A DNA stretch of 11,495 nucleotides, from contig CAYXXN010000097.1 in the NCBI GenBank assembly GCA_964469055.1, positions 1 to 11,495 of the forward strand, read 5' to 3'. Below are positions 1-6,244 of the stretch, piece by piece. How positions within the stretch are numbered: position 1 is the stretch's first letter; each line of letters begins with the position of its first letter. The notes beneath the pieces are model-generated. The model was given only the letters and a program-made list of their open reading frames with translations. It searched no databases and was not told where the DNA came from. The position numbers were made by a program, and so were the translations under genes. The stretch comes from CAYXXN01 sp964469055. GTDB taxonomy: Bacteria; Acidobacteriota; Thermoanaerobaculia; Multivoradales; JAHEKO01.

Positions 1-777
1 GAAGGCGGTCAGACCCTCGTCCATATCGGCGGTGGCGGCCAGTTCGTGTTCGTACGAGCGCTCGTTCTCCGCCACGGCTTCGGGTAGGGGCCGCTCGGCT
101 CCGGCGCGCAGGGCGCGGACGGCGAGGCGGGTCACGGCGGCGCTCTTCGCCGTCAGGCGACCGGTGAGCTCGGCGATCGCCGCTTCGAGCTGCCCCCTCG
201 GCACTACTTGGCTCACGAAACCGAAGCTGGCCGCATCGGCTGCCTCGACGATGCGGCCGGTCAGCAGCAGGTCGGCCGCCACTGCCCGCCCCAACAGCTC
301 CGGGTAGAGGGCCGCAGCGAAGGGTGGGAAGCAGCCGAGCTCGATCTCGGGCTGGCCGAAGTGGCTCCCTTCCTCGGCGATTCTGAGGTCGCAGCAGGCC
401 GCTAGCTCCATGCCACCGCCCAGACAGTGACCCTGGACCACGGCTAACGTCGGCGTCGGGAAGCGCAGCAGCCGCCACAGCGCGCCGTGGAACCGAGCGA
501 GCATCTCGGGAATCCGGTCGCGTGTGTGATCCTGCACCGCGACTCCGCCCGAGAAGGCGCGCCCGCCGGCGCCGCGCACGACGAGGAGCTGGAGGTCGGT
601 TTTCGCCGCGAGACCCCCGAGCGCCTGGTCGAGGTCGGCGAGGGCCGCGAGATCGAGGACGTTGAGGGGTGCCCGATCGAGCCACAGGGTGGCGATGCGA
701 GCGTCCAGCTCGATGCGTACGTTGCCCATGGCGCCGATCCGTTCTTCCCCTACTTGAACGCTGTTGTACAGGGTCAC
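1..777 (-). CDS. Enoyl-CoA hydratase/isomerase (crotonase) family protein, dienoyl-CoA hydratase-like, 3' end cut by window
   Basis: A crotonase-fold enzyme, probably adding water to an unsaturated acyl-CoA in the cytoplasm. The frame is open from a GTG at 777 to the window edge, 259 residues without the stop, which is about the full family length. Both usual catalytic glutamates are present: Glu124 in GGGMELA and Glu144 in FGQPEIELG. FPP follows the second Glu instead of the GGTQR of ordinary fatty acid hydratases. An early DHT plus a later EMLxxFH motif also recalls cyclohexa-1,5-diene-1-carbonyl-CoA hydratases (Dch/BamR); that match is from memory. The GTG overlaps the thiolase stop as GTGA and has GGGAGG 4 nt upstream, so translation is probably coupled. 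The ATG at 729 (residue 17) is the alternative start and fits the usual family N-terminus. It is the last visible gene of the operon. The family is certain; the substrate is not. Confidence 0.9.
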   Translation of the reverse strand, partial: MTLYNSVQVGEERIGAMGNVRIELDARIATLWLDRAPLNVLDLAALADLDQALGGLAAKTDLQLLVVRGAGGRAFSGGVAVQDHTRDRIPEMLARFHGALWRLLRFPTPTLAVVQGHCLGGGMELAACCDLRIAEEGSHFGQPEIELGCFPPFAAALYPELLGRAVAADLLLTGRIVEAADAASFGFVSQVVPRGQLEAAIAELTGRLTAKSAAVTRLAVRALRAGAERPLPEAVAENERSYEHELAATADMDEGLTAF

Positions 778-1961
778 GTCGCCTCCCGCTCCACCAGGGC
801 CGCTAGCCCGAGTCCCCCCGAAACGCAGAGGGTAGCGATGCCTCGCCGTCCTCCACGCCGCGCCATGCCGTGGAGGAGCGTTACCAGGATGCGCGCTCCC
901 GTGCAGCCGATCGGGTGACCGAGAGCGATGGCGCCGCCGTCAGGGTTGACGCGCTGGCGGTCGAACGACAACTGATTCAGGCAGGCGAGCACCTGGCTGG
1001 CGAAGGCCTCGTTCAACTCGATCTCGTCGATGGCGTCGAAGGGAAGCCCCTGGCGCGCCAGCAGGCCCCGCACCGCCGGAACCGGGCCGATTCCCATGAT
1101 CCGCGGCTCGACCCCCACCACCTCCCAGTCGAGCAGGCGGGCCGCGACCGGCAACCCCAACTCGGCGGCCGCCTCCTCGGAAGCTACCAGCAGCGCGGCG
1201 GCGCCGTCGGTGATGCCAGAGGCGTTGCCAGCCGTCACCGTACCGCCCTCGCGGAAGACCGGCGGGAGCTTGGCGAGGGAGGAAAGGGTCACACCGTCGC
1301 GGGGGTGTTCGTCGGTCTCCACCAGGGTCTGGCCCTTCTTGCCCGGCACGGTGATCGGCGAGATCTCGGGGGCGAACCGGCCGTCGGCGCGCGCCGCCTC
1401 GCAGCGCCGCTGACTCTGCTCGGCCCAGGCGTCGGCGGCGTCGCGGTCGACCCCGGCCTCGTGGGCCAGCTCCTCGGCGGTCTCGCCCATGACGAGCTCG
1501 GAGAGCGGATCGACGAAACCGTCCTTGTACATACCGTCGACGATCTCGCCGTCGCCCAGGCGGTAACCCCAGCGCGCGCGTGGCAGCAGGTAGGGGGTGT
1601 TGGACATGCTCTCGGTGCCGCCGGCCAGCACCACCCGAGCTTCCCCGAGGCGGATCGCCCGCGCCGCGCAGAGCACCGCTTGCAGGCCCGAGCCGCAGGC
1701 CTGGTTGACGGTGAAGGCCGGGCGATCGTCCGGGACGCCGGCGCGGTGGCCGACCTGCCGGGCCGTGTTAGGGCCGCCTCCAGCTTGGCGGGCATGGCCG
1801 AAGATCACCTGGTCGACCCGCTCGGGCGGCAACGCGGCACGTTCGAGGCAAGCGGCCGCCGCGGCCGCGCCCAGGTCGGCGGCGGTCAAGGGCGCCAGGA
1901 CGCCGCCGAACCTGCCGATCGGCGTGCGCAGCGGGGCGGCGAGGACGAGGGGCTGACTCAG
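774..1961 (-). CDS. Acetyl-CoA C-acyltransferase (thiolase), probable CTG start
   Basis: Thiolase that cleaves 3-ketoacyl-CoA with CoA, or condenses two acyl-CoAs, in the cytoplasm. Numbered from the CTG at 1961 it has 395 residues. The acyl-binding Cys is Cys89 (NQACGSG), NEAF follows later, then His349 (GHPIGCTGAR) and the second catalytic Cys379 (CVSGG). These positions are within one residue of the classic Zoogloea enzyme (Cys89, His348, Cys378), which argues for this start. No ATG, GTG or TTG occurs in frame near the N-terminus. The next upstream start, ATG 2093, would add 44 residues unlike any thiolase, all read out of frame through the aldehyde dehydrogenase gene. The CTG overlaps that gene's TGA as CTGA, with a GGTAGGG purine stretch just upstream. 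The stop overlaps the next gene as GTGA. Whether it acts mainly on acetoacetyl-CoA or on longer ketoacyl-CoAs cannot be told. Confidence 0.93.
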   Translation of the reverse strand: MSQPLVLAAPLRTPIGRFGGVLAPLTAADLGAAAAAACLERAALPPERVDQVIFGHARQAGGGPNTARQVGHRAGVPDDRPAFTVNQACGSGLQAVLCAARAIRLGEARVVLAGGTESMSNTPYLLPRARWGYRLGDGEIVDGMYKDGFVDPLSELVMGETAEELAHEAGVDRDAADAWAEQSQRRCEAARADGRFAPEISPITVPGKKGQTLVETDEHPRDGVTLSSLAKLPPVFREGGTVTAGNASGITDGAAALLVASEEAAAELGLPVAARLLDWEVVGVEPRIMGIGPVPAVRGLLARQGLPFDAIDEIELNEAFASQVLACLNQLSFDRQRVNPDGGAIALGHPIGCTGARILVTLLHGMARRGGRRGIATLCVSGGLGLAALVEREAT

Positions 1962-3430
1962 TTCCCTACCCAGACTGTTTTTGTCTCCGTGTAGGAGGCC
2001 AGCGCCTCCCTCCCCAACTCGCGGCCGAAGCCGCTCTGCTTGTAGCCGCCGAACGGGGCGCCGGCGTCGTACCAGTTGTACTGGTTGATCCACACCGTGC
2101 CGGCCTGCAGTCGGCGGGCGACCCGGTGCGCCTTGCCGATATCACGCGTCCACACGCCGGCGGCCAGCCCGTAGACCGAGGCGTTGGCCTGCGCCACCGC
2201 CTCCTCGAGGTCGTCGAAGGCGATCGTCACCAGGACCGGACCGAAGATCTCCTCCTGCGCCACCCGCATCCCGTTGTCCACCCGATCGAGAATGGTGGGG
2301 TGCATGAACCAGCCCCTGCCGTCGACGTCGGCGGCCGTGCCGCCGCAAACGACCTCGGCGCCCTCCTGGCGACCGCTCTCGACGTAGGAGAGGACGGTCT
2401 CGCGCTGCCGCCGCGACACCAGGGCGCCGAGCCGTGTCTTGGGATGCAGTGGGTCGGCCGGCACCAGCTTACGGGTCCGCTCGACCAGTTTCTCGACCAC
2501 CTGATCGTGCACGGAGCGCTCGACGAAGAGGCGCGAGCCCGCCGCGCAGACCTCGCCCTTGCCGTAGAAGATGCCGTTGTAAGCGCCCTTGACCGCGGCG
2601 TCGAGGTCGGCGTCGGCGAAGATCAGGTTGGGCGACTTCCCTCCGAGCTCGAGGGTCACTCGCTTGATCGACTCCGCCGCGTCGCGCATCACCCCACGGC
2701 CGACCTCGGTCGAGCCGGTGAACGTGATCTTGGCGATCTCCGGGTGGCGCACGAGCGCCGTCCCGATCTCGGCGCCGCCGCCGGTGACGACGTTCCAGGC
2801 GCCGGCCGGAAAGCCGACTTCGCTAGCCAGCGCCGCGAGCTTCAAGGCGGTGAGCGGCGTGTAGGAGGCCGGCTTGTGGACGACGGCATTGCCGCAGGCG
2901 AGGGCCGGGGCGATCTTCCAGGCGGCCTGGATCAGCGGGAAGTTCCAGGGGGTGATGGCGGCGACGACGCCCAGCGGCTCGCGCAGCGTGTAGGCGAGCG
3001 CGAAGGGGCCGTCGACGGCCAGGGTCTCGCCGCCGATCTTGTCGGCCCAGCCCGCGAAGTAGCGGAGGCACGAGACGACCGTCGGCAGATCGACCTGTCG
3101 CGACTCGAAGATCGGCTTGCCGTTGTCGAGGGTTTCGACCAGGGCGAATTCATCGATCCGCGCCTCGAGGGCGTCGGCGAGGCGCCAGAGCAGCAGGCCG
3201 CGCTGCCGCGGTGAGGTGGTACCCCACTCACCCGCGAGCGCCGCGCGGGCCGCGGCGACCGCCCGGTCGACGTCGGCCGCCCCCGCCGCGGCCACTTCGG
3301 CGAGGGGCTCCTCCGTGGCTGGGTTCTCGGTGGTGAAGGTGCGGCCGCCGGCGGGCTCCACCCACTCGCCGCCCACGAAGAGGCGGGGCGGCGGCAGGGC
3401 CGCCGCGGTTGCCGTCGAGGCCTCTGCCAC
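1958..3430 (-). CDS. NAD(P)-dependent aldehyde dehydrogenase, class 1/2 type
   Basis: Oxidises an aldehyde to the carboxylic acid with NAD(P)+. The 490-residue length is typical of the superfamily. Catalytic residues are all present: Asn163 in TPWNFP, Lys186 in HKPAS, Glu261 in LELGGKSPN, nucleophile Cys295 in GEVCAAGS, and the late EEIFGPV and PFGGYKQSG motifs. Ser189 stands where NAD-specific enzymes such as ALDH2 have Glu195, which holds the adenosine ribose, so NADP+ may be accepted. The start is a GTG one base after the TGA of the upstream crotonase, with AAGGGG about 6 nt before it. The first 15 residues are Ala/Pro-rich and probably disordered. In this operon it could handle a semialdehyde from ring cleavage or an aldehyde feeding beta-oxidation. 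The class is certain and the substrate unknown. I found no evidence that it is the ring-cleavage semialdehyde dehydrogenase BoxD. Confidence 0.95.
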   Translation of the reverse strand: MAEASTATAAALPPPRLFVGGEWVEPAGGRTFTTENPATEEPLAEVAAAGAADVDRAVAAARAALAGEWGTTSPRQRGLLLWRLADALEARIDEFALVETLDNGKPIFESRQVDLPTVVSCLRYFAGWADKIGGETLAVDGPFALAYTLREPLGVVAAITPWNFPLIQAAWKIAPALACGNAVVHKPASYTPLTALKLAALASEVGFPAGAWNVVTGGGAEIGTALVRHPEIAKITFTGSTEVGRGVMRDAAESIKRVTLELGGKSPNLIFADADLDAAVKGAYNGIFYGKGEVCAAGSRLFVERSVHDQVVEKLVERTRKLVPADPLHPKTRLGALVSRRQRETVLSYVESGRQEGAEVVCGGTAADVDGRGWFMHPTILDRVDNGMRVAQEEIFGPVLVTIAFDDLEEAVAQANASVYGLAAGVWTRDIGKAHRVARRLQAGTVWINQYNWYDAGAPFGGYKQSGFGRELGREALASYTETKTVWVGN

Positions 3431-3431
3431 C

Positions 3432-4244
3432 TCAGGCCCCTTTGAACTGCGCCTTGCGCTTCTCGACGTAGGCCGAGAGACCTTCCTTGGCGTCCTGGCT
3501 CGTGAACAGGAGCTGTTGCAGCTCGCGCTCGATCGCCAGGCCGCTCTCGAACGGCACCTCCCAGCCGGACTGCACGGCGCGTTTGATGCGACCGACGGCG
3601 CGCGCCGCCTTGTCGGGGGTCGTGAACTGGCGGGCGTAGGCGTGGATCTGACCCATGAAGTCGTCGACGTCGAAGATCTGGTTGACGATGCCCAGCGACT
3701 GACCTTGCTCGAAGGTCAAGAGCTCACCGGTCACCATCAGCTCGATCGATTTGCTCTTGCCGACGATGCGCGACAGGCGCTGGGTGCCGCCCGTGCCGGG
3801 GAGGACCCCCAGGTTGATCTCCGGCAGGCCGAGCTTGCCGGCGTCGCGCTTGGCGATCCGCAGGTCGGCCGCCATGGCGATCTCGAGGCCGCCGCCCACG
3901 GTGTGGCCGTTCAAGGCCGCGATCACCAACTTGGGAGTCTGCTCGAGTCGGTTCAGCGTCTCGTTGGCGTGCAGGCAGAAGTAGTACTTGAACGTTGGGT
4001 CGGACTCCTGGAGCATCTTGATGTTGGCGCCGGCGCAGAAGAACTTCTCGCCGAAGCCCGTCACCACCAGCACGTGCACGTCGTTGTCGAAGCGGGCGGC
4101 GAGCACCGCCTCGTCGAGCTGTCGCATCATCTCGTGGGTGTAGGTGTTGGCCGGCGGGTCGTTGAGCGTCAGGTACGCCACGCCGTCGCGCACCGCGTAG
4201 TCGACCAGCGTGCGCTCTGTCTCTCGAGCTTTCGGCTCAGCCAT
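3432..4244 (-). CDS. Enoyl-CoA hydratase/isomerase family protein
   Basis: A 270-residue crotonase, the first gene of the acyl-CoA operon. It probably hydrates a trans-2-enoyl-CoA to the 3-hydroxyacyl-CoA in the cytoplasm. The oxyanion-hole segment FFCAGANIK lies at 68-76. The two catalytic glutamates are Glu121 in VGGGLEIAMAAD and Glu142 in GLPEINLG, followed by LPGTGGTQR typical of true hydratases. The spacing between the two glutamates is 21 residues, one more than in the rat mitochondrial enzyme. The ATG at 4244 has an exact GGAGG (4251-4255) with a 6-nt spacer, making the start secure. A promoter-like site and a GC-rich hairpin lie upstream. The TGA is one base from the aldehyde dehydrogenase GTG. 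Isomerase or other crotonase activity remains possible, and the chain-length or ring specificity is not visible. Confidence 0.95.
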   Translation of the reverse strand: MAEPKARETERTLVDYAVRDGVAYLTLNDPPANTYTHEMMRQLDEAVLAARFDNDVHVLVVTGFGEKFFCAGANIKMLQESDPTFKYYFCLHANETLNRLEQTPKLVIAALNGHTVGGGLEIAMAADLRIAKRDAGKLGLPEINLGVLPGTGGTQRLSRIVGKSKSIELMVTGELLTFEQGQSLGIVNQIFDVDDFMGQIHAYARQFTTPDKAARAVGRIKRAVQSGWEVPFESGLAIERELQQLLFTSQDAKEGLSAYVEKRKAQFKGA

Positions 4245-4275
4245 CAGGAACCTCCGGGAATCGCTGTGGGGTGGG

Positions 4276-4294
4276 CGCGGGCTCGGCGCCCGCG
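4276..4294 (-). other. GC-rich hairpin in the leader of the acyl-CoA operon
   Basis: Perfect 7-bp inverted repeat, CGCGGGC and GCCCGCG around a 5-nt loop. It lies between the predicted promoter and the GGAGG of the first crotonase gene, so it would fold in the leader RNA. It has no T tract, so it is not a standard terminator. Any role in attenuation or mRNA stability is a guess. Confidence 0.35.
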
Positions 4295-4313
4295 GAGCCC
4301 TTGTGCCGGGGAG

Positions 4314-4342
4314 ATTGTGGCACGCCGGCCGTGGCTTGTCGA
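4314..4342 (-). promoter_or_regulatory. Predicted sigma70-type promoter of the acyl-CoA operon
   Basis: On the minus strand a -35 box TCGACA (4337-4342, one mismatch to TTGACA) is followed after exactly 17 nt by CACAAT (4314-4319, two mismatches to TATAAT). The predicted start of transcription, near 4307, gives a leader of about 60 nt before the first crotonase gene. In such GC-rich DNA a 17-nt spacer with both boxes is better than most alternatives, but it has not been tested. No operator for a known regulator (FadR, PsrA or TetR type) was recognised. Confidence 0.45.
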
Positions 4343-4349
4343 CCGGGTT

Positions 4350-4368
4350 GGGCGGGTGGAGCCCGCCC
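4350..4368 (-). terminator. Hairpin downstream of the small exported-protein gene, possible weak terminator
   Basis: A perfect 7-bp stem, GGGCGGG and CCCGCCC with a 5-nt loop, begins 8 bp past the TAG of the gene at 4377-4760. Its position suits a terminator separating that gene from the operon promoter immediately beyond. There is no T run after it, so intrinsic termination would be inefficient. Confidence 0.35.
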
Positions 4369-4376
4369 TGCCGGGC

Positions 4377-4760
4377 CTACGCTGCGGCCAGCTCGAGGAC
4401 TCGGATCTCGAGCACTCGGCCGTCGTCCTTGCGGAGGGTGACCCTGACGCGCTGGCCGGGCTCGAGATCGGCGAGAGCGAGCTGGCGCCGGCCGCCGAAG
4501 TCCTTCTTCCGGTCGGCCCTCAGGGCCACGCCGTCCGTGATCTGGATCGTCGCCTGCCGGCCCGTCCGCTCGTCCTCGACCAGCAGCGCCCCGTCCTCGC
4601 CTACCTCCACGATCTCCGCCCGGACCACCTCGGTGAGCTGCGTCGATCCCTGGCTCTCGTCACTGTCCCAGGGACTCGTGGAGTCGGTACGGGTCGATGC
4701 CGCGGCGGAACCGGCGACCGTGAAGATGGTGAGCAAGGCAGGCATCCAAGTTCTCGGCAT
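4377..4760 (-). CDS. Small exported protein of unknown function
   Basis: A 127-residue protein whose family I do not recognise. Residues 1-21 form a signal peptide: Arg3, a hydrophobic core of about 10 residues, then GSAAA as a likely signal peptidase I site before STRTD. No lipobox cysteine is visible. A Ser/Thr/Asp-rich linker (about 22-42) leads into a mature domain of alternating beta-strand-like segments, VVRAEIVEVGEDG, QATIQITDGV and RVRVTLRKDDG. This looks like a small beta-barrel or OB-like fold, which is inference. The start is well supported by AAGGAGG 5 nt before the ATG. It is divergent from the membrane glycosyltransferase across 59 bp, so the two could share regulation and act in the cell envelope. 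The ribosome site and signal peptide make a real gene likely; no function can be assigned. Confidence 0.75.
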   Translation of the reverse strand: MPRTWMPALLTIFTVAGSAAASTRTDSTSPWDSDESQGSTQLTEVVRAEIVEVGEDGALLVEDERTGRQATIQITDGVALRADRKKDFGGRRQLALADLEPGQRVRVTLRKDDGRVLEIRVLELAAA

Positions 4761-4805
4761 CGTGTCCTCCTTCTCGCCCGCCGTCGGAGACTCGGAGGGC
4801 TCGAC

Positions 4806-4821
4806 TATTCTGTACGAGAAT
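4806..4821 (+). promoter_or_regulatory. -10-like hexamer and inverted repeat at the glycosyltransferase start
   Basis: TATTCT (4806-4811) lies 8 nt before the ATG at 4820, so a transcript from it would begin at or next to the start codon. The arms ATTCT (4807-4811) and AGAAT (4817-4821) form a 5-bp inverted repeat around GTACG that covers both the hexamer and the ATG. It could be a repressor site. No convincing -35 box or ribosome binding site is present. Such short arms can also arise by chance. Confidence 0.3.
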
Positions 4822-6244
4822 GGCCCCTCCGGCGGATTCCGCCACGGCCGGCAAGTGGCTCATCGCCTGTGGCTCGGTAGCGCTCCTCGGCTACCTGTGG
4901 CTGGCCTTCCTGCCGACGTCGAACCGCCTCGAGCACGTTCTCGCCTTCCTCTCGCTGCTCGCCGCCCTGGCGGTGCTGGGTGCGATCGCCTTCCGCCTGG
5001 CGCAGGCCTGCTCGCGACGGCTCGTAACCCGAGCCGGCCTCCTCTTCGCGGCGGCTTTCCGGCTCGCCCTGGTGCCCGCCGGACTGCCGAGTGACGGCTT
5101 CCTCGCCGCCCTGGCCGACGACGTGCGAAGCCGAGCCGTCGTCTACGAGCGCTTCCTGCTCTACGACAACGACACCTGGCGCTACCTCTGGGACGGCCAG
5201 GTCGTGCTCCACGGAGCGAGCCCCTGGCGTACGAGCCCCGGCGACTTCGACCCGGAGCTCCGGCAGGGCCCGCTCGCGGAGTCGATCTGGCGCGACGTGT
5301 GGGGCTACGTCGACTTCCGGTCCCATCGCTCGGTCTACCCTCCGCTCACCCAGGCGCTGTTCGCGGCTCAGGTGGCCCTCGCAGGCTCGAGTCTCTTCAT
5401 CTGGAAGCTCCTGCTGACCGGCATCGACCTACTGCTCGTCTGGGGCCTCTTCCGCGGCCTGGCCGCGGCGGGAAGCCCACCCGCCTGGGGTCTGCTCTAC
5501 GCCTGGAACCCGGTGGTCGTCAAGGAGCTGGTCGGCTCGGCGCACGTGGACGGGTGGATGATGGTCTGGTGCGTGGCCGCCGTCCTGCTGCTGGCTCGCG
5601 GCCGGCCCGCCAGCGCCGGCGCCGCGCTCGCCGCGGCGGCACTGGCCAAGCTCGCGGCGATCCCCTTGGCGGTCCTGCTCTTGAGACGGGACCGCTGGCG
5701 TGGACTGTACGCGCTGGCTGGGCTGCTGGGGCTGACGGCTCTCATCCTAAGGCGGGACCTGGTCGCCTACCTCGGCGCCTTCCAGGCCTACTGGAGCGAA
5801 TGGAGATTCAACTCGGGCATCTGGGAGCTGTTGGCCGGCGCGGCCTCTCTTCTCGGCGCCTCCGAGCCGCAACTCTGGGCGGACCTCGCGGCGAAGGCCG
5901 CCTTGGTCGGCGTGGCGCTGGCCATCTGGCGCCGCGACCCGGAGCCGACGACCACCTCACTGGCGCGGGCGGCGTTCTGGCTGCTCGCCCTCCTCGCCCT
6001 GACCAGCCCCGCCGTGATGCCCTGGTACCTTCTCTGGGCCGCCCCGTTTGCGGCTCTGGCCGGCGCCGTCACATGGTACCCGGTGACCGTGCTGTCCCTC
6101 TCTTCGTATCTCGTCTACGCCGGCCTGGGTGAGGCGTGGTGGTGGCGGGTCGCCGAGCACGTCCTCATCGCGCTACTGCTGTGCTGGGAGCTGCGGCGCG
6201 GCGCTCAGCCGCCGATCTGCATGAAGCTCGCCAAATTGCCGTAG
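4820..6244 (+). CDS. Multi-pass membrane glycosyltransferase, GT-C fold (polyprenyl-phosphate-sugar dependent type)
   Basis: A 474-residue integral membrane protein with roughly ten or more hydrophobic segments, beginning at about residues 14-31 and 40-58. A long loop after the early helices carries an acidic DND (116-118) followed by RYLWDG (121-126) and then GASPW. This is the layout of GT-C enzymes that use polyprenyl-phosphate sugars on the outer face, such as mannosyltransferases of the MptA/MptB and GT87 type. A VYPPLTQ motif follows in the same loop. It probably adds a sugar to a lipid-linked or cell-surface glycan; donor and acceptor are unknown. The ATG at 4820 has no Shine-Dalgarno at normal distance, and the transcript may be nearly leaderless. 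Its last 40 bp run into the 3' end of moaA on the other strand. The membrane and GT-C assignment is firm, the subfamily is not. Confidence 0.85.
   Translation: MAPPADSATAGKWLIACGSVALLGYLWLAFLPTSNRLEHVLAFLSLLAALAVLGAIAFRLAQACSRRLVTRAGLLFAAAFRLALVPAGLPSDGFLAALADDVRSRAVVYERFLLYDNDTWRYLWDGQVVLHGASPWRTSPGDFDPELRQGPLAESIWRDVWGYVDFRSHRSVYPPLTQALFAAQVALAGSSLFIWKLLLTGIDLLLVWGLFRGLAAAGSPPAWGLLYAWNPVVVKELVGSAHVDGWMMVWCVAAVLLLARGRPASAGAALAAAALAKLAAIPLAVLLLRRDRWRGLYALAGLLGLTALILRRDLVAYLGAFQAYWSEWRFNSGIWELLAGAASLLGASEPQLWADLAAKAALVGVALAIWRRDPEPTTTSLARAAFWLLALLALTSPAVMPWYLLWAAPFAALAGAVTWYPVTVLSLSSYLVYAGLGEAWWWRVAEHVLIALLLCWELRRGAQPPICMKLAKLP

Noticed and set aside
870..1994. A 374-codon plus-strand frame opposite the thiolase
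   Set aside because: It is the complement of a gene with complete catalytic motifs, has no recognisable domain and no ribosome site.
774..2093. Thiolase starting at ATG 2093
   Set aside because: It would overlap the aldehyde dehydrogenase by 136 bp and add 44 Arg-rich residues unrelated to thiolases.
2126..3214. A 362-codon plus-strand frame opposite the aldehyde dehydrogenase
   Set aside because: Same reason: long antisense frames are expected at this GC content, and the translated sequence shows no family features.
3117..4880. A 587-codon open frame on the plus strand
   Set aside because: It lies antisense to the crotonase and the small exported-protein gene, both with clear motifs or ribosome sites. 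Its composition (biased His/Arg/Leu) is typical of frames opposite GC-rich genes.
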